This document shows, piece after piece, positions 11,901-25,736 of a stretch of 64,000 bases of DNA. The stretch lies in NCBI GenBank assembly GCA_001695595.3, contig MBPM02000074.1, forward strand, positions 186,001 through 250,000. The letters run 5' to 3'. The notes under the pieces were generated by a model. That model had not been told where the DNA came from. It saw only the letters and a list, made by a program, of their open reading frames with translations, and made no database searches. The stretch is from Plasmopara viticola. Lineage: Eukaryota > Oomycota > Peronosporomycetes > Peronosporales > Peronosporaceae. The stretch's first letter is position 1; each line of letters begins with the position of its first letter. The position numbers were made by a program, and so were the translations under genes.

Positions 11901-14390
11901 AGTTGTTAGTTTTGCTATTTAATGTGACATAAGTCGTGTGATGTTTGGTCAACGATAAGAAGGTTTACCTAGTGATGAGGAATTAAGTATATAGTCAAGT
12001 GATTAATGCCACATCATGTTCGTACAATTAAAGTAATTGCAGACCATAACTTCACGAGGAGTTTAGATATAATATTGATCACGGTTCCGTTCGCAATTAA
12101 TATATGAGGATTATATTAAGTTTTGTATAAGAAAAATGCTACTTCTTGGAGTAGCGATCTGTGACTCGAATTGTTCATAAGCATAGAACAAAAATTAGAG
12201 ACCTGAACTAGCGCTTGAACATTTAGCCAAAGCTGCCGGCTGCAAAAGAAGTACAAATGCGTATCCGAGAAAAAACATGTTGGAAGCAGGATTCCGATGC
12301 ACTTCATCGTCCTTGACATAATATGTACAGTAGTTATACAGTACTGCTTTCGTAACGGACCGTTGTAAATGGTCAAGGTTTTGCGATAAGAGCTGGTTAT
12401 CAATAAGTTTGAAGGAAAGAAAATCTAAAGGTTTCCGCTTCAAGGTGCTTTCAAAGAACGGCGGCTCTTGGTGCAGAACGGCAACCGGTCGGTAATTAAG
12501 CCGATTTGTGTTTCTATTAGATACCAAAATGGATCTAAATCCTGCCTGAATCTTGGAAGTGAAATAGTTGCATATACAGAAAATCAGGCAAGGGTGGTCA
12601 AAAGATCATATATCTATCTGTACGCCTCCTCTGTCTATGATGCTCTGTCACCCTGTCACACAAGAAAGAACTTGTAGACAATTTTTCGCTCACTCGAATA
12701 AATTTACTTAAGAATGGATACTTTCACTTTTTCGCGTCTACAAGACGAGTAGCGTGCCCTAGCAAACAAGCGTGTCAGCTCTAACAGGTCTGTTAGGTAG
12801 CTGAAATAGCAAACCTTCCTGCTACCAGGCAGCTGACGCGCCAAAGCGCTTCTGGAGCACTGCTGCCGTTTAAGGACTCAAGCAGTACAGTACTTCAGTG
12901 TTAACGGCATTGCATGATAATGAGGGTAAGTCGGTGAATTCTAAGAATGGTAGGGAAGTTTGAGGCTCCACTTGCGGACAAAGGAGGTAGATGTGACCAC
13001 TTTAGTGTTCTCGAACACAGATAGTCATGTGCGTGTGACATTAAATCCTAATACTTGGAGGGTATATCTGAGCACTTACTTGTACAAAAGACTTCATCGG
13101 AGTGTTTTGTTGAAGCGAGCACGTGAAGAAGAAGTTGACAACAACGTTTCTTTCGGAAAGTTATCAGCAATTTTAAACGCGAGCCTAGCTCATATCATCC
13201 GAATATTACACGCTATTCCGCTTGACGCTCAATAGCGAACCGATCATATTCGTGCCAAGCGCCTTGGTCACTTACCTCAACATCAGCCAAAAAGAAGGGT
13301 GCTTGATCCCCTTGATGAAGTCCCAGACAAAAATGAAAGCTTGTGGGCTGCAGTACAAAGTCGAGTAGTCAAAAGAACCTCATCTTGTGGTTTCCTGCAT
13401 ACGACGCGCTCAACTGAGACACACACTTGCATGGTCATGCGTCGCACACTGCGCGCTCGCAGGCATTCAAATTTTTTGTTGCGCAACCCATGTACTCCAT
13501 GCCCCATCTCTAATCGAGCGCTTGAAATCGATGAGCGCTTATGGCCTTGATAATGTGCAGATGCACGAGGTGCGGTCACACCGAGACGACTGTCGCTTGA
13601 TTTTAATCGTGAGTAAATTAGAATTTGTGATCACCCAAGAGAATACGCCAAGTACCATGAGCTCGTGCAGTTCTAAGGTCCACTTAAAATATTTCAATGC
13701 AAATGTCTTGCTCGTTTTGTGAATAAACGAGATAAGGTTTGGTGCCGACATTGTGAGCTGCACCGGTAGTTCTGATGCCGCATGAGGATCTGATAGTGAC
13801 GCAATGCTTTTTTTTCGCTGGGGTGTAATATTACAAAAGGCTTTAATCTCTGCTCACACTGTGCACAAAGTCGGCAGTTTAAGCCGTATAAGGAGGTGCT
13901 ATATATATATGGGTATCGTAGTTCTACAGATGAAAAACATTAAGCCAGCAATTGCGGGTGACGAAGCCTCGCATTTGGGTAGCAAAAGTCACAGAGCACA
14001 GTGGAGGTCACGGCTCCACACGCCAGTAGCATAGTATCACCAACCACGGGTATCACGTCTTCGCAAGCAGGACAAATAAATCTGCACCACAGACGATAGC
14101 ATCGGATCACATGCGGGTCACAAAAGATTTCCAAGAGAAGGTAACATAGCTCTGCTAAACAAGCTTTTGAAACTGATACTTGGGCGCCATGTCAAAGTTA
14201 CTAGATCTTAGAAAAATCAAAGCTACTGAGAATTTTGTGGGTCGCTCTTTTAGACAGTGTACGCTACACCTTGGCTAAGAGACACCAAATGATTTCAAAC
14301 ATCGGATATACCCTTTGGAAAGGAAAGCTGTCTAACGATCCACGATCAAAATACTCGCCGGACAGAAGCTCGACACTAAGTTGAAATCAA
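9000..14390. other. Gene-free tract, probable old transposon debris
   Basis: No frame longer than about 111 codons carries a recognisable domain. The distal part (from about 13300) leads into the Ty3/gypsy relic at 14390 and may hold its decayed gag and protease region, but I cannot show that. No LTR pair was found by eye. Confidence 0.4.
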
Positions 14391-16300
14391 GTAAATATGA
14401 ATAACGTTCTCACGAAACAATGCTCTCTGTCGTTGAAATGTTGTGAGCTCATCAATTCCGACTCTGTCGAAAGGCAAATGATTTCATGGTGTGAAAGTCG
14501 AAGTATTTGCAGTCACCACCAGCTTTCTGTGTCCACAATATCAAAAGGTGCATCTAGCCCATGCTTACAATTCAACAAGATATACTCAAACACCCCTTTT
14601 AAGGAAGGTCGTGGTATATGCTGTTCGGCGCTAGATGGATACTATCAAATCCGAGCTTGGAAGTCGGATATAATACACACCTAAAGATATGCTATGGAAG
14701 AAGTGAGGGATGACAAAAGCGTTATTAAGCGCTTAGGCGACCTTTATTTGGTTTGCACACAAACCATACGACCATCACGAACTTTCGCCCGGACACATGT
14801 CGGCGATGTATTCCTCCATAGCCTCTGTGACAAAGATCAGACAGCATCAAGCGCTTATTAGCACCACCATGTGAGCATTTCTATTCTCATAAGAACCAGT
14901 AAACTACCGCGATATATCTGTGTCGTTGTAGCTCAGGAGTTAAACACCTCAATCATTTTGTATACAATTATGGTGCTCAAGTAGACTAAAATACGCAAAA
15001 GTTGTGTCGGCATAGTCTATGCTATGCTTCTGAAAGGCCTAGCCAACTATTTGCACTGGCTATGTGGGTCTCGCAAAGACCTTTGTAGCTTCTGAAAAGA
15101 GGATTCGCACAGCAATAGTAAGCTTTTTTAGCATTAAAAAGGCTTTGGTAGACATGTGTCTTGGCTTTTCGGATACAAATCGATCAAGCGTCGTTGGCGG
15201 TACCCCCAACGTTTGTACCGGTTGCGCATTCTAAATTAATGAGGACTGACATGAGTAAAATATCTCGCTTCAGCTTAGACAGCTAAGGACTGTCAATTAA
15301 AGTATGCAGTATCTGGCGAGAAAAATATTGGCCTTTAGGTACGCATTGGCGAATTTCCGAGTGCATCTTTTGGTGCTAGAGCTGTTTGTGATCTTTACGG
15401 ACCTTGCTTTTGAAGGGCCGTAATAATTACACCCCACTCGTCCCGAAGGATTGCGAAGTAGCTGTCACTCTTCGTATAAACGACTTCGTGCAAGCCTTAT
15501 AAGCTCAATACTCATGCAGGCGCAGGCCACATTATGGGTTGACACACGTCAGTACGGCTGAATGCTCTGGTTTTAGCGTATTGTGTCATGCAAATATAAC
15601 CGATGCCAATTTAAATCCTTCAATGCAGCTTTTCATCGCAAAAAATATCAAAAGTATACTTGTCAGCCCCTCAGCAGCGACCAAAATTGCATCGCTCTGG
15701 GTGAGCAGACAATATGGTACACTGAAGGGCGGCAAATATGATTTTAGTCTTTTTCGAAGACCGGAAACCAAAAGTACAATATACACCCTGAGTACATAAG
15801 GCTTCATTTAAGGGCCATTTGACCGAGCAATACGTTCATACAACATATTGGTGTCCACACAGAAACGAGTGATAGGCTAAGTATTGGACGATCTTTAAAT
15901 CCTGCCACAAAAACAAACCTGCTTACAAATCGACTCCTCAAAGAGCCATCCAAAATGAGTGAGCTGAAAGAAGTTCATAAGATTTGTCTTTGACTTGCCA
16001 GTAGTCAATGACAACACGGGCATAATGTGCCGCCTGAGCAAATTTGTGGAATTTTCGCCAGTTACAGACAGCAAGATTGTTAACGGACACAGAAATTACA
16101 CATTGTGACCTTCCGTGTAATTGTGTCGGACAAACACACGGTTTCCGCCTTAATCATGACGAACGTCGCCCTTACTATAGGAGCATGATTTGAGTGTCAA
16201 CACTAGACCAACCACAGAAATCGTGAGCTCAAAGGCACACTACTCGATATGTGCGCTGAGAAGTCACATTTCTGAGCCGATATACGGTCTATGGTTTAAT
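14390..16300 (+). mobile_element. Ty3/gypsy retrotransposon relic (RT, RNase H and integrase pieces)
   Basis: Several decayed pieces occur in the order expected for a Ty3/gypsy pol. Near 14620-14680 the frame reads CCSALDGYYQIRAW, the RT core seen as SAIDLLDGYYQIRM in oomycete gypsy elements. Near 14750-14820 another frame reads FARTHVGDVFLHS, a decayed form of the catalytic F-x-DDVF-x-HS block. Near 15010-15060 come residues like LANYLHWLC of the RNase H lead-in. Near 15730-15800 YDFSLFRRPETKSTIYTLS matches the connection motif YxFxVxYxPGKxNxxADALS. Near 15900-16060 NKPAYKSTPQRA and FDLPVVNDNTGI match the integrase region. Stops and frameshifts interrupt everything, so it is inactive. LTRs were not located and the limits are approximate. 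Confidence 0.7.
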
Positions 16301-18790
16301 TTCTACAAAATGCTTGACATATCTACGGACTTTACATCTATCTTTATGATTAGATTAAGATATTTTTGAGTTCTTCAAATTTATTAATCAAGAATGCAGC
16401 TGAGATAAGTGGGGCGAGCTCGAAAACCCTTTTTGAGTCCAAGTTTAAAATCTATGATCAATTCCTTAACAAACGTCACTTGACTTCGCAAAAAGTTTGC
16501 TGAATGTAATCAGCAGGTTGGGGGATGCAATAGCATCCACCCTAAATAATATATTTATTTAGATATCGAGTATATGTGGAAGAGAAAATAAAAAAACTTT
16601 GTTTATGAGATCGTATTTGCTGGATACTTAACCTACCGCTAGACAGCTTTTTTGCCTCCTACAGCTTTTTGAAGCATTTTCACGAAAGTTGAGTCAGTAG
16701 TGAGATGAGTCCAAGATGTAGCACGGCGGCTACTAGTATACAAACTTACCGAGACAGGTGGCCACGCACATGAACTATAGCGTCTTATCCATGAAGTACG
16801 CGACCTCGCGCTGAGAAACACGGCGGTCAGCCTGATTGTTAAGCGCATATGTCACTTATATAAAAGGGTCTACCTCTTGCTGGACGAATTTAAATGTTTA
16901 AAGTAATTTCGGCCTGACCATCAAAGCTGATCTCGATAGTGATCCTAAGTGCGTAGACACGGTCACACAGCACCAGCTATTCCTTCTAGATGTAAGCGGA
17001 AGCGGTCTACTCTAGCGCATCTTAAATTACAAAAGCAATATCACTTATATCAAGAGCTAGTTGTGCTCTTATGGGCTCCAGAAGTCTCCCGTAAGTGGCG
17101 CAGATTTTCCGCTGCACAAAGCTTGCGAGCGGCTCCGCCAAAGACCGTTGATTTGCTTAGTCAAAGGTGCTAAAGGTATGAAGTGGTTTCCTCCACACAA
17201 TAAGATGACTTAGTCACTTAAAGACTGTCGGGTGAATGCTGCTAACATGCGCTGAAGGACTCCACAATGCAAAGATGTCATAGATGTATTGTTTGTAACT
17301 GACTCCGTGACCGCCCTTAAAATATTCGCCTAAGATGGCATCATGTCAAATTCGATCCATCTCGATGTGATTTGTCGCCAAAGCATCTAGTGAGCACATT
17401 AGCCATCTATTTTATGATCGTAATGTATTTCGTTCAATCTGGTTTGGCTTTGGAATGTCACACATCTAAAAATATATTTTTCGACTAAATGTTATGGCGA
17501 TAGTGCTAGGAAGTACCCAAAATTATTCCCAAACGGGTGCAATTCTAACTTGTTTTCAGCTTTCTCACGACGCTGAGTGGACATCCGGGTTTGATGCGGA
17601 GTTTAAAGCGCGTGCATAGCGGCCGTAAGGCCGCACTAGAACAATGGCTTCTTTTGAGTCAAGTTTCTTGTATAAATACCACGCAAGGAATAGCCTCCGA
17701 AGAGGTCTTGCAGTGGTTGAAGCAGACAAGCACACTGCTCATATCTATGACCTGTTTTGGCCCAGCAGTAACTTTCTGGAAGGTCTTTCTCAACTTCGTC
17801 GCACCTGTTGTTAATAGAGTAAATAGACCTATTACGGGACGGCGTCATGACGACGATAAGCGAGTCACACAAGAGTAGACATAAACCACCGGATGCACCC
17901 AAAAATGTACTAAAACCTGTGATATGAGTCCTAATTTCTTCTTTTTGGTCCCAGCTCCGAAGACCGCAATAACACCGTAGATCAGACCTTATTCCGGGAG
18001 GGCTGTGTCGTTACGGGTGATGCCTTTAGCATGGCCTGTGAGTTTGACAACAATTTAACATCGTTTCGAGCATTTGTCTTGGCGATGTGGTTGATGTTAC
18101 AGCGTCGTGCTCGCTGGAGTGATCAATGCTCATATCGAAATCTTTATCGCCAGATATCGAAGGTGTTGGGGGAGATAGAGCGACGGGCGCAAGATCCCCG
18201 CCACAAAAAATTAAGAGGCTCTTCCAGAGCCTTTCATACATAAGCAGCTTTCTGGCAAGCAAAATCTAAAGATTTATACGCTCGAAAGCTATTATGGAAG
18301 TGGTATACTTTCCATTTACATTACAAGTGGCGCCTTATAAACTGAGGCTAACACGGCTGATAGGTGCCAAAACAAGCCTCTTGAAATTTGTATAGTTTAT
18401 TTTCAAAAAAACTTTCAACTATCTTATTGATCATCATTATGACCAACTTTGCGTATAAAATATGATGAGTGTCGGATATTAAATATGGTTAGGTCTGAGA
18501 ATGTAGGTGTGTTACGAACAAGAATTTATGCCAAGATTTCGCGACCCTTGCGTTTCGTTAAATCAACCACGCTGTGACTTTTAGTTGGGTTTGTAACTAA
18601 TCGTTGAGCACTTTGCTGATGGCTGCCATTCAACATTGCGTAAGCAAGTCAAAGATTTTGCGCGGTGTCTTACATCACGTAAGTGACGAAATGGCTTAAA
18701 TAACAAGACGCTCAACAAACGTTCCCGACCAAAAACAAATAAAACCAACTTATGTTTTATGTTAGAGATCTGACAATATCAGACCTTTGA
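16300..18790. other. Gene-free tract between the gypsy and LINE relics
   Basis: No supported gene. An open frame at 17591-17878 and another at 18031-18243 on the plus strand are too short and lack recognisable motifs. They may be the decayed 5' part (endonuclease) of the LINE that is clearer downstream. Confidence 0.35.
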
Positions 18791-21320
18791 ATTTTATCAA
18801 AAATGCAGGATTCATTTTATCTAAGATTGGACTGCAGTTATCGCCAAAAGAAGCCAACGGCTAAATCTTTATATCTATGTCAAATGCAAGCATACTTAGC
18901 GCTCTGTGTTAAGTATCTTGGTGTGCGCGGGAGCGCTGTTATCGGGTCATTTACGCGCAAGCAGACAGGAGATCGGCCCATCACTCTAGCCGATAATCAA
19001 ATTTGGGAGCGGAGTGCCACATGATCTGCATCGAGCTAAACAAGTCGAGAGACTTTTTTATGAGCACAGACGATTAAATTGGGCCTATGATCGGCATCAA
19101 TTAAAGGTGCTTCGAAAAGCAGACGAACGGGTTATGTTTGCAAAAGCTGACGCAGTCATAGCAGCAATCGACCTATTAATGCGATGCCAAAAGAATTAAA
19201 CGAGATTAATTAGTACAAGCTGAGGTGGGTAATCAATGTTTCTGTAAGCCATCGAAGCGCGGAATGAATACAAATAATTGCTATGAGCACCTGAGCGAGC
19301 TGAAAACAGGTTGTACTTCTTGTTTTCTGCAGCTAAAATGGATTCGCTCTCAATTTATAAAGCAAACGAGCGACGATGGCTCGGCTATAGGGCATAAGAT
19401 AAAGATCTAAGCAGGGCACCGTGAGTATTGTGGTCACATATTCAGTGTAGACCTATTGCTTTGGTAAAATAAGCGTCTTCAGAATATTGACCGCTTTAGT
19501 TGACTAGTTTTTGCTAGATAAGCTGACAATTCAGCAACAAGCGATACTTGAGTTCCATCCACTGAGATTAATTGTATTAGGCAATCATTGTTTCCAAGAA
19601 CGCACATTTGCTCGATTGCCGATTCAGTACTAGAAGTTAAATTTGATTTTTGGGCAAAGGTCTACCGAGTGTTGCTCGACGATAAGCTACCGAAAGAAGA
19701 AGAAAAACGAAGTTTCAAGGGGGCTCACCTTCCGCTATTACAAAATTACGGTGATCGCACTATACCCAGTGGCTTTTAGACCTCGGGTCCTTCGAACACC
19801 GATGACAATTTGAGGCCAAAGGCCTAACAGTAGCGTGAGGAAAGGTTCTGCGTGTAATCTTATTGATGCCCAACGTGATTATAATCCAGAAGGTCGATAT
19901 AGTACCACTTACTAGGTTTCACTATTTGCAGGAGATCTGCAACTTTTTTCTTCTAAATACGTAAGCGCCTCTCATTAATGCTTAAGAAGGCATTTGACGT
20001 TGTTCTGTGGCTGGTTCCTCATTGCATTATAGTAATTGCAAACTATTGTACATGGGAGAAGCTATTCTACGACGGACCACAACTTATGCCAGGCTGCTGC
20101 CCCTACTCTTCTTTTTTGGCACAGATATTTGACAAGGAGTCTCACTCTCCCCTTCTTATTTGTATTTCCGACTGAACCATTTTAACCTATGGACATGTCT
20201 GTCGACAAATAACAACCTTGCTGATGATGCGATCCTGCTACATCTATTTCTAGCGTTTGCGGATGGCTGCACAGACTTTTGTTGCAATCCTTACGGTGAC
20301 GAGATTTTAAGTTAAGTTTTGGAATATGCTGGTGCCGCTAAATGTTGATAAGACGATGTTATTTTTCTCATATGTGTCATGTCCAAAACCGTAAAAATTA
20401 TGTCGACGATCGTCCGTCCAATTTCTTGTGCCGTGCCAGTCAGTTCATATTTTTGGATCTACTTAAAGCATTAAATAAGCGGTTCGATATCGAGTCCAAA
20501 AAGGTACACGCTTGATTCTCCCTTCGAAAATATCGAAAACGGACATTTTGAGGCAAGCTGGATATCAAAAGCGTCCTTTGACATCATGCACTTAGTATGT
20601 CTTAATAATGACAGTTGCGATATCTAAAGAGCCTTGTTTTCTGTACCAGCATTGGCCATTCTCTCTGAATATTGCCATCATTGGATTAAGAATTCGACAG
20701 GCTATTTGCCAACGTGAAAGAACGTCAATTCAGCCATCATCCTGCTTTTTGAAGACGTACTCTTTATTTGAGAACCAACTTAAATAAGTTGCGCGGTGTA
20801 GCTAATTCGAATTCATTTTTAAGTCAAAGTTTTTTTTTCCTGTACTCTTCGGATACGGTTCACAGGTTTAAGTAGTCTCCAAACGTCTTTAAAAATTGCG
20901 TGGACTTAGTTGCAACCTACGCTTCGGCAAATAGAATACAAAAGCAACCGGATAAGGAGGATATTTGTTGCTCGTTAAGCTATTTGACTCGACCAAACAT
21001 CAAAACTATTCGCCTTCTCGGCTCCAAAGCTCCGAGCGGAGGCCCTTGTTTCGGAACTTTAGTGGCAAAAATTTATAAAAAGACTATATCCTTTGTTACG
21101 AATTTAAAGCGCGGACATGTACACTTATGTTATCAGAAGTCTGAAGAGTTGTGGACACTCGGGAAGGCAGAGGGAGTTGCCTGCACTAGGAGTTGATTGC
21201 GAACAATCTGCGTCTTTGAGGCCTTTGATCTCTAGCAATGGATCGATCCTGCAGGTGTTTATTCCTCTCGTACCAAAGACATTTTATTTATTGAGCACAT
21301 TGACTGTTTTTCAACCGAAG
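18790..21320 (+). mobile_element. LINE (non-LTR retrotransposon) relic, reverse transcriptase region
   Basis: Decayed but ordered RT motifs are visible. At 19590-19780 the frame ends in YGDRTIPSGF, like the KKGDRxxPxNWRPI block of LINE RT, and continues in another frame as FRPRVLRTP. At 19978 the frame reads LKKAFDVVLW, the DLxKAFDxVxW block. Further on FLAQIFDKESHSPLL resembles the RQGxPLSPLL block. Near 20330-20360 LNVDKTMLFF matches the LNxxKTxxL block. The residues between 18803 and 19200 may be the linker before the RT. Stops and shifts are frequent, so the element is dead. The ends are uncertain and it may reach further in both directions. Confidence 0.65.
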
Positions 21321-23136
21321 TAGCTAGCTGCCGTGTTTTGACTAAAAACCAATGCGTTCGCGCTTGGTGGGAGATTGACCGAACCCGTACAAATCGGACC
21401 TTGATCTCTTTACTTTATTGGCATAAACTTTTTTTTGCATAATCTGGTGTTGCAGACCGGCGATAAAAATTCACTTATGTACAAACGCTCTGTGGTTGCC
21501 GCGGCATCAAGGAAGAAGTGGAGCAGATAGAGTAAACGTCAAATTGCTTTTTAAGTTGATCTTTTTGGACTCGCGATGAGAGGTCCTACTCATGGGTCCA
21601 ATTTTCAAAGATAAATGCAAAATCTTTGTCTGCGCTACACGATAAGTCACTCTCTGTCCATGTAAGCCTTGATCTGCTCAATGGCGTGAGAAAGAAAATC
21701 CGCACTACATCGGTGTTGCTTTGCTGCCCCCATCAATCTCTCTGGCAGGAGGAGACAAGCTCACACACGTACCAAGCGTTCAAACGCGTTTAGCCGTCCT
21801 TAGTAAAATTTGATCTCCTCGCCAAAATGACTGATGTAGTCAGCGTTTAATGACAGAAGCATTTGAAGATGCATGATCCGATTGCTAATTGGGCTCAGAA
21901 ATTTGTCCGCCCGAGCACTTGATCAAATTATTGCTGGCTGTGGCACTTCAATTTCGTTCGTAATTTCTTACAGCAATTAAAAAGTAAAGCTTCTCTGCTT
22001 CACTTCCTATCTCTTAACTTGGGAGACAGGGTCGGATAGTCTGCTTGACTTTGATGACTCTCTGCTCCACTTCTATAATGACATTGCCGGGCAATATAAC
22101 GTCTCCAAGTTCCCTCGAAAGCCCAGAAAAGTTAGCAATTCAAAAATATACGTCCTAAGAACGGACCAGATAAATGTATTCACCAATTTTCATATAAAAA
22201 TGAATTTTATCCTCGCATTGACCACTTAATCGGCAGTAATCAATATAGCGTACATACGACGACTCGTACTCTTTAGCTTCAGAAGGAAGAAAATAAGCTG
22301 TTTGCTCTTATGCATTGTTTCCCGGTATTTCGAGGCTATAGTTTCTCTTCGAGCTTCTTCCAGGCGATCTTATCAGAGAATCTGGTTGCAGTGGCTCTCG
22401 TGCAAGAGTTTGTGGATGTCTAATGCTTGTATCACAAGACTTGGGATGGCTTACAAACTGTAAGATTGTATAGTTGCTTGAGAACCTTCGAATCCGTTAT
22501 CCACTCATGAATTTCGATCGTCATGACTCAGCGCTGTTCCAGCTAACATATGAACGACTTTTTACGAATCGCTTGAAGAATCAATCTTGATGGCGTTCAC
22601 AGTGCAAGCGTTCCTCTAGCTAACCCATTCATGATAAGTACCTATTATTATAATTTTAACATCATCTCACCCCATTCTTCTTCCATTAATGCAGCAAGGG
22701 AACGCTGATCGTAATGTTTGTTATCAGGTAAAGCTGTATATCTACTTCATCTTGGCTGCAATGACAGCCGCGAATCGCCATGATCCATGGCGCAATTACT
22801 TTTGCGACAGCGTTCAAGCATCCATATTGTCGCAATTTTTACTTAGTCCACGAGTTCATGCCTCAAAACAGAGAATATTTTGCTAGTCTATCCATTCAGC
22901 AACCGCATTATGCCCCGGCGAAAATAACTCACAGGAATTTGCATATAAAATGCTATTTTTCTTCTTTTTTTGGCCGCTTCAAACTATAAATCGGTCATAG
23001 ATCGAAACTGTTTAATTAAATCCGCTTACTTGTTTCACGAGCTCCTGGGGTGGTGTTACCTTCTTGAGAGAGTAAGTGTAAGGTTAAGTGACTTTTAAAC
23101 ACTATTCGCCCGTTCAATATAAAATATTATATAAAA
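21321..23136. other. Gene-free tract before the MULE element
   Basis: No supported gene. Scattered residues downstream of the LINE RT may be its 3' end. The stretch 21700-23100 shows nothing I recognise. Confidence 0.4.
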
Positions 23137-25545
23137 GGGGAGCTAGTATCGATACCCCCCCTGGTATCCGCCCCCCCTTCCCACAATTTTTCTTGAATAA
23201 GCGCCACATTCAATGTAAAACCACACCCGTCGCACAATTGAATTCACATACCATACATCACACCTAAATCCTCTCTACACATACGTCAATATGCCATTGG
23301 CCTCACCCTTCCGCGCAGACTGACGAAACGCTTAATGGAGCACTGAACTCAATGCAATAGTTCTCACGAAGGTTGTTGGACAAAAAAGGAAAGGACTAAG
23401 AATGACAAGCACGAAAACTTCCGCAAGGTGTGGCTTGCATGTATCCATGGCCGCGAATATAGAGGTAAGAGTTCAAGTACTCCTAAACCTTCTACACGTC
23501 TCCTCAAGTATCCGTGGCCAATTATAAAAAATAAATATCTGCTCCTTTTGCTTCGTAGTCATGCGTCTTGCCTCAAAAAAGCCGCTAAATCTTCGGTGGT
23601 GTCGTGGTTCTGAGTTGCGTCGATCACGGTTACACTCCAACATTGCGTGTGATCTTTGTCCAGAGTTCGCGTAATAACGCCCTTTCTCGACTAATTTTGA
23701 GCACTATGAGAGTGGCTGATCCGGGTTAGTTAGCCACAAGCCAAGACGTATACAATCTGAAAAAGCGTGACCGTGCGCAGTTTCTGCGGGAGCAAACTCC
23801 TATTGCAGCACTTTTAGATACACTGGAGGAAGATAAAGTTGAATACAGTTCAGACCGCAGTGCTGAAGGGCAGCTTACCCGACTTTTTATTGCCCCGAAA
23901 TCAAGCGTCACGTTGCAACGAGATTTTCGGCAGGTGCTGTTCTTCTGATGTACTCCAATTACAAAACAAACAGGTAGGTATCGAATTTCTGATAACAAGT
24001 ATCACTCACGCGCCTTACTATGAAACACCTCTAGGTTCCAAATGCCATTATTGTATGTGATGGGCGTGACATGCACTTGTCAGTCGTTAGCTCTATGTTA
24101 TGTATTTCCACGGCGCGAGAAAGAGGTGGACTCCATTTGGGCACTGGAGCTAATGGTGAATGTTTTCAAAGATAGAATCACTGGGCCTATAACAATCGTT
24201 ACCGATCAAGAATTAGTCTTGATGGCCGGAAACCATCTTGTTCTTCCCAGAGCAACAAACTTACTTTGCATTTGGAACATCGACAAAAACGTGCTAGCAA
24301 ATGTTAAAAAAACATCTTGCTACAGATGAGGCTTGAAAGACGTTCAATGGAAGTTAGTGTGCAGTATACCGTTGCGCGACCGAAAAAGAGTTTTACGAGA
24401 AGTGAACGACGTTAAGAAATGACATAAACCATGGTGGACATGCATATTTGGAAGCAACGTGGATTCCTCACAAAAAAAGTTTGTTTTAGCCTGGACAAAA
24501 CATATAAAACGCTTCGGCCATGTAGCAACATCACGAATCGAAGGAGCACATGCGACCCTGAAAACGTGGATTGCCGTTTTCACTAGTGACTTGGTGACGG
24601 TCTACGATAGACTGGTACTGACAAGTCAACAGCAGCGGCAAACGATCAGTCAGAAAGTTACTTACGATCGTTCGCACACTCTCACCCGCACCAGCGGGGC
24701 CTGTTGCCGGACTAATGTCAATAGGGAAATATCTCATCATGGACTTGCCTAAGAAAGTAAGGTGAATTCTGTCAGCAGGTCATCTGTATTTGTACACTAA
24801 TTTGATTCATTTAGGCTTTTCAAGAGTACCAACAAGCCATATTAATGGACATCCATGAGCAATGCACGAACATTTTTACAAGTACGACGGGTTTGCCGTG
24901 CGCGCATACATTTCGGGAAATAATTGCTGCAAAAGAAAATTTGCGGATCGACCACTTCGATCGTCACTGGTAGCTGCACGAGCTCGTGACACCTGGGTTG
25001 CCTAGTGCGGAAAGTCGGGATTTTGGCAGTATTTCGCAGATCTGTAGGAGCGTTACGAGGACTTGTCAGGGCATCAACAACGACTCCTTCAGGAGAACTT
25101 GTCTGGACTTAATGCCAACACGGGTAAAGATGTGCAGGATCCGGAAATTTTACGAGGACGAGGACGTCCCCATGGGTCTTCAAGCACAACTAGAGAATCC
25201 TCGGCGTTTGAGTACTTTGTTTCGGACGAAACGAGGCGAACAAGACGAAAATGTGGATCATGTAACGAAGAGAGTCATAACAAATGCACTTGGCCATCGT
25301 CGCAACGGGGTACGCGCAGTGGGGTCCAATGAGGTGGCTTCTTGTATTGTTTATATAGTCTTGTGTTATCCTCGTAAAAATTAGACTTTGTACTTTTTAA
25401 ACTGCAAGCAGGGTATGAGTGTGATGTATGGTATGCGACTTCGATGGGTGTGGCGCTTATTCAAGAGAATTTGTGGCTTATACCTGGAAGGGGGTGGCGA
25501 TACCTAGGGACGTGTCGATTTCTTAGGAGGTCGATACCGGCTCCC
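23137..25545 (+). mobile_element. MULE DNA transposon with two TIRs and a decayed transposase
   Basis: Left TIR 23137-23268 and right TIR 25411-25545 are inverted copies. They share GTATCGA near the tips, then GGTATC..CCCCCTTCC, CTTGAATAAGCGCCACA and CATACCATACATCACAC in the same order. The tips read GGGGAGC and GGGAGCC. TATAAAA flanks both ends (23130-23136 and 25546-25552), a likely remnant of the target-site duplication; MULEs make 8-11 bp. The interior encodes a broken MULE/FAR1-type transposase, described separately. The element is about 2.4 kb, close to a full but short MULE. Confidence 0.85.
23395..25335 (+). pseudogene. MULE transposase pseudogene (FAR1-like domain, catalytic core, zinc knuckle)
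   Basis: In order: a FAR1-like DNA-binding stretch near 23425-23520 (WLACIHGREYRGKSSSTPK); residues YKTNR near 23965; then MPLLYVMGVTCTCQSLALCY at 24042 and WALELMVNVFKDRITGPITI further on. After these come VTDQELVLM and LLCIWNIDKNVLANVKK, which match the MULE catalytic domain (vtDrdlALm...hllC.WHi.kNv). From 24459, FGHVATSRIEGAHATLKTW matches the following domain. Near 25145-25270 RGRGRPHGSSSTTRESSAFE and CGSCNEESHNKCTW match the C-terminal GRPKG...SxFE and zinc knuckle. The frame changes several times and stops intervene, so it is non-functional. It fills the space between the two TIRs. Confidence 0.8.
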
Positions 25546-25736
25546 TATAAAAAATTGCGTGACTCATTATGTACTCCACATGGCGGTCCCTAATTTTTTG
25601 AGCGTACTCCTAAAAAGGCCCATACAGCCTCGATTGCAGCATACATTTACGACTCTTTGGTGTCACTCTTAGTGCCTTCGCACCAAACTCCGTTCGCCAG
25701 CTAAAAGGAGGAAGGGTCTAGCGTTGATGCTGAAAA

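Noticed and set aside
12116..12527. Overlapping minus-strand frames of 95 and 110 codons
   Set aside because: No recognisable motif, low-complexity composition, and located in a transposon-rich desert. Treated as chance frames.
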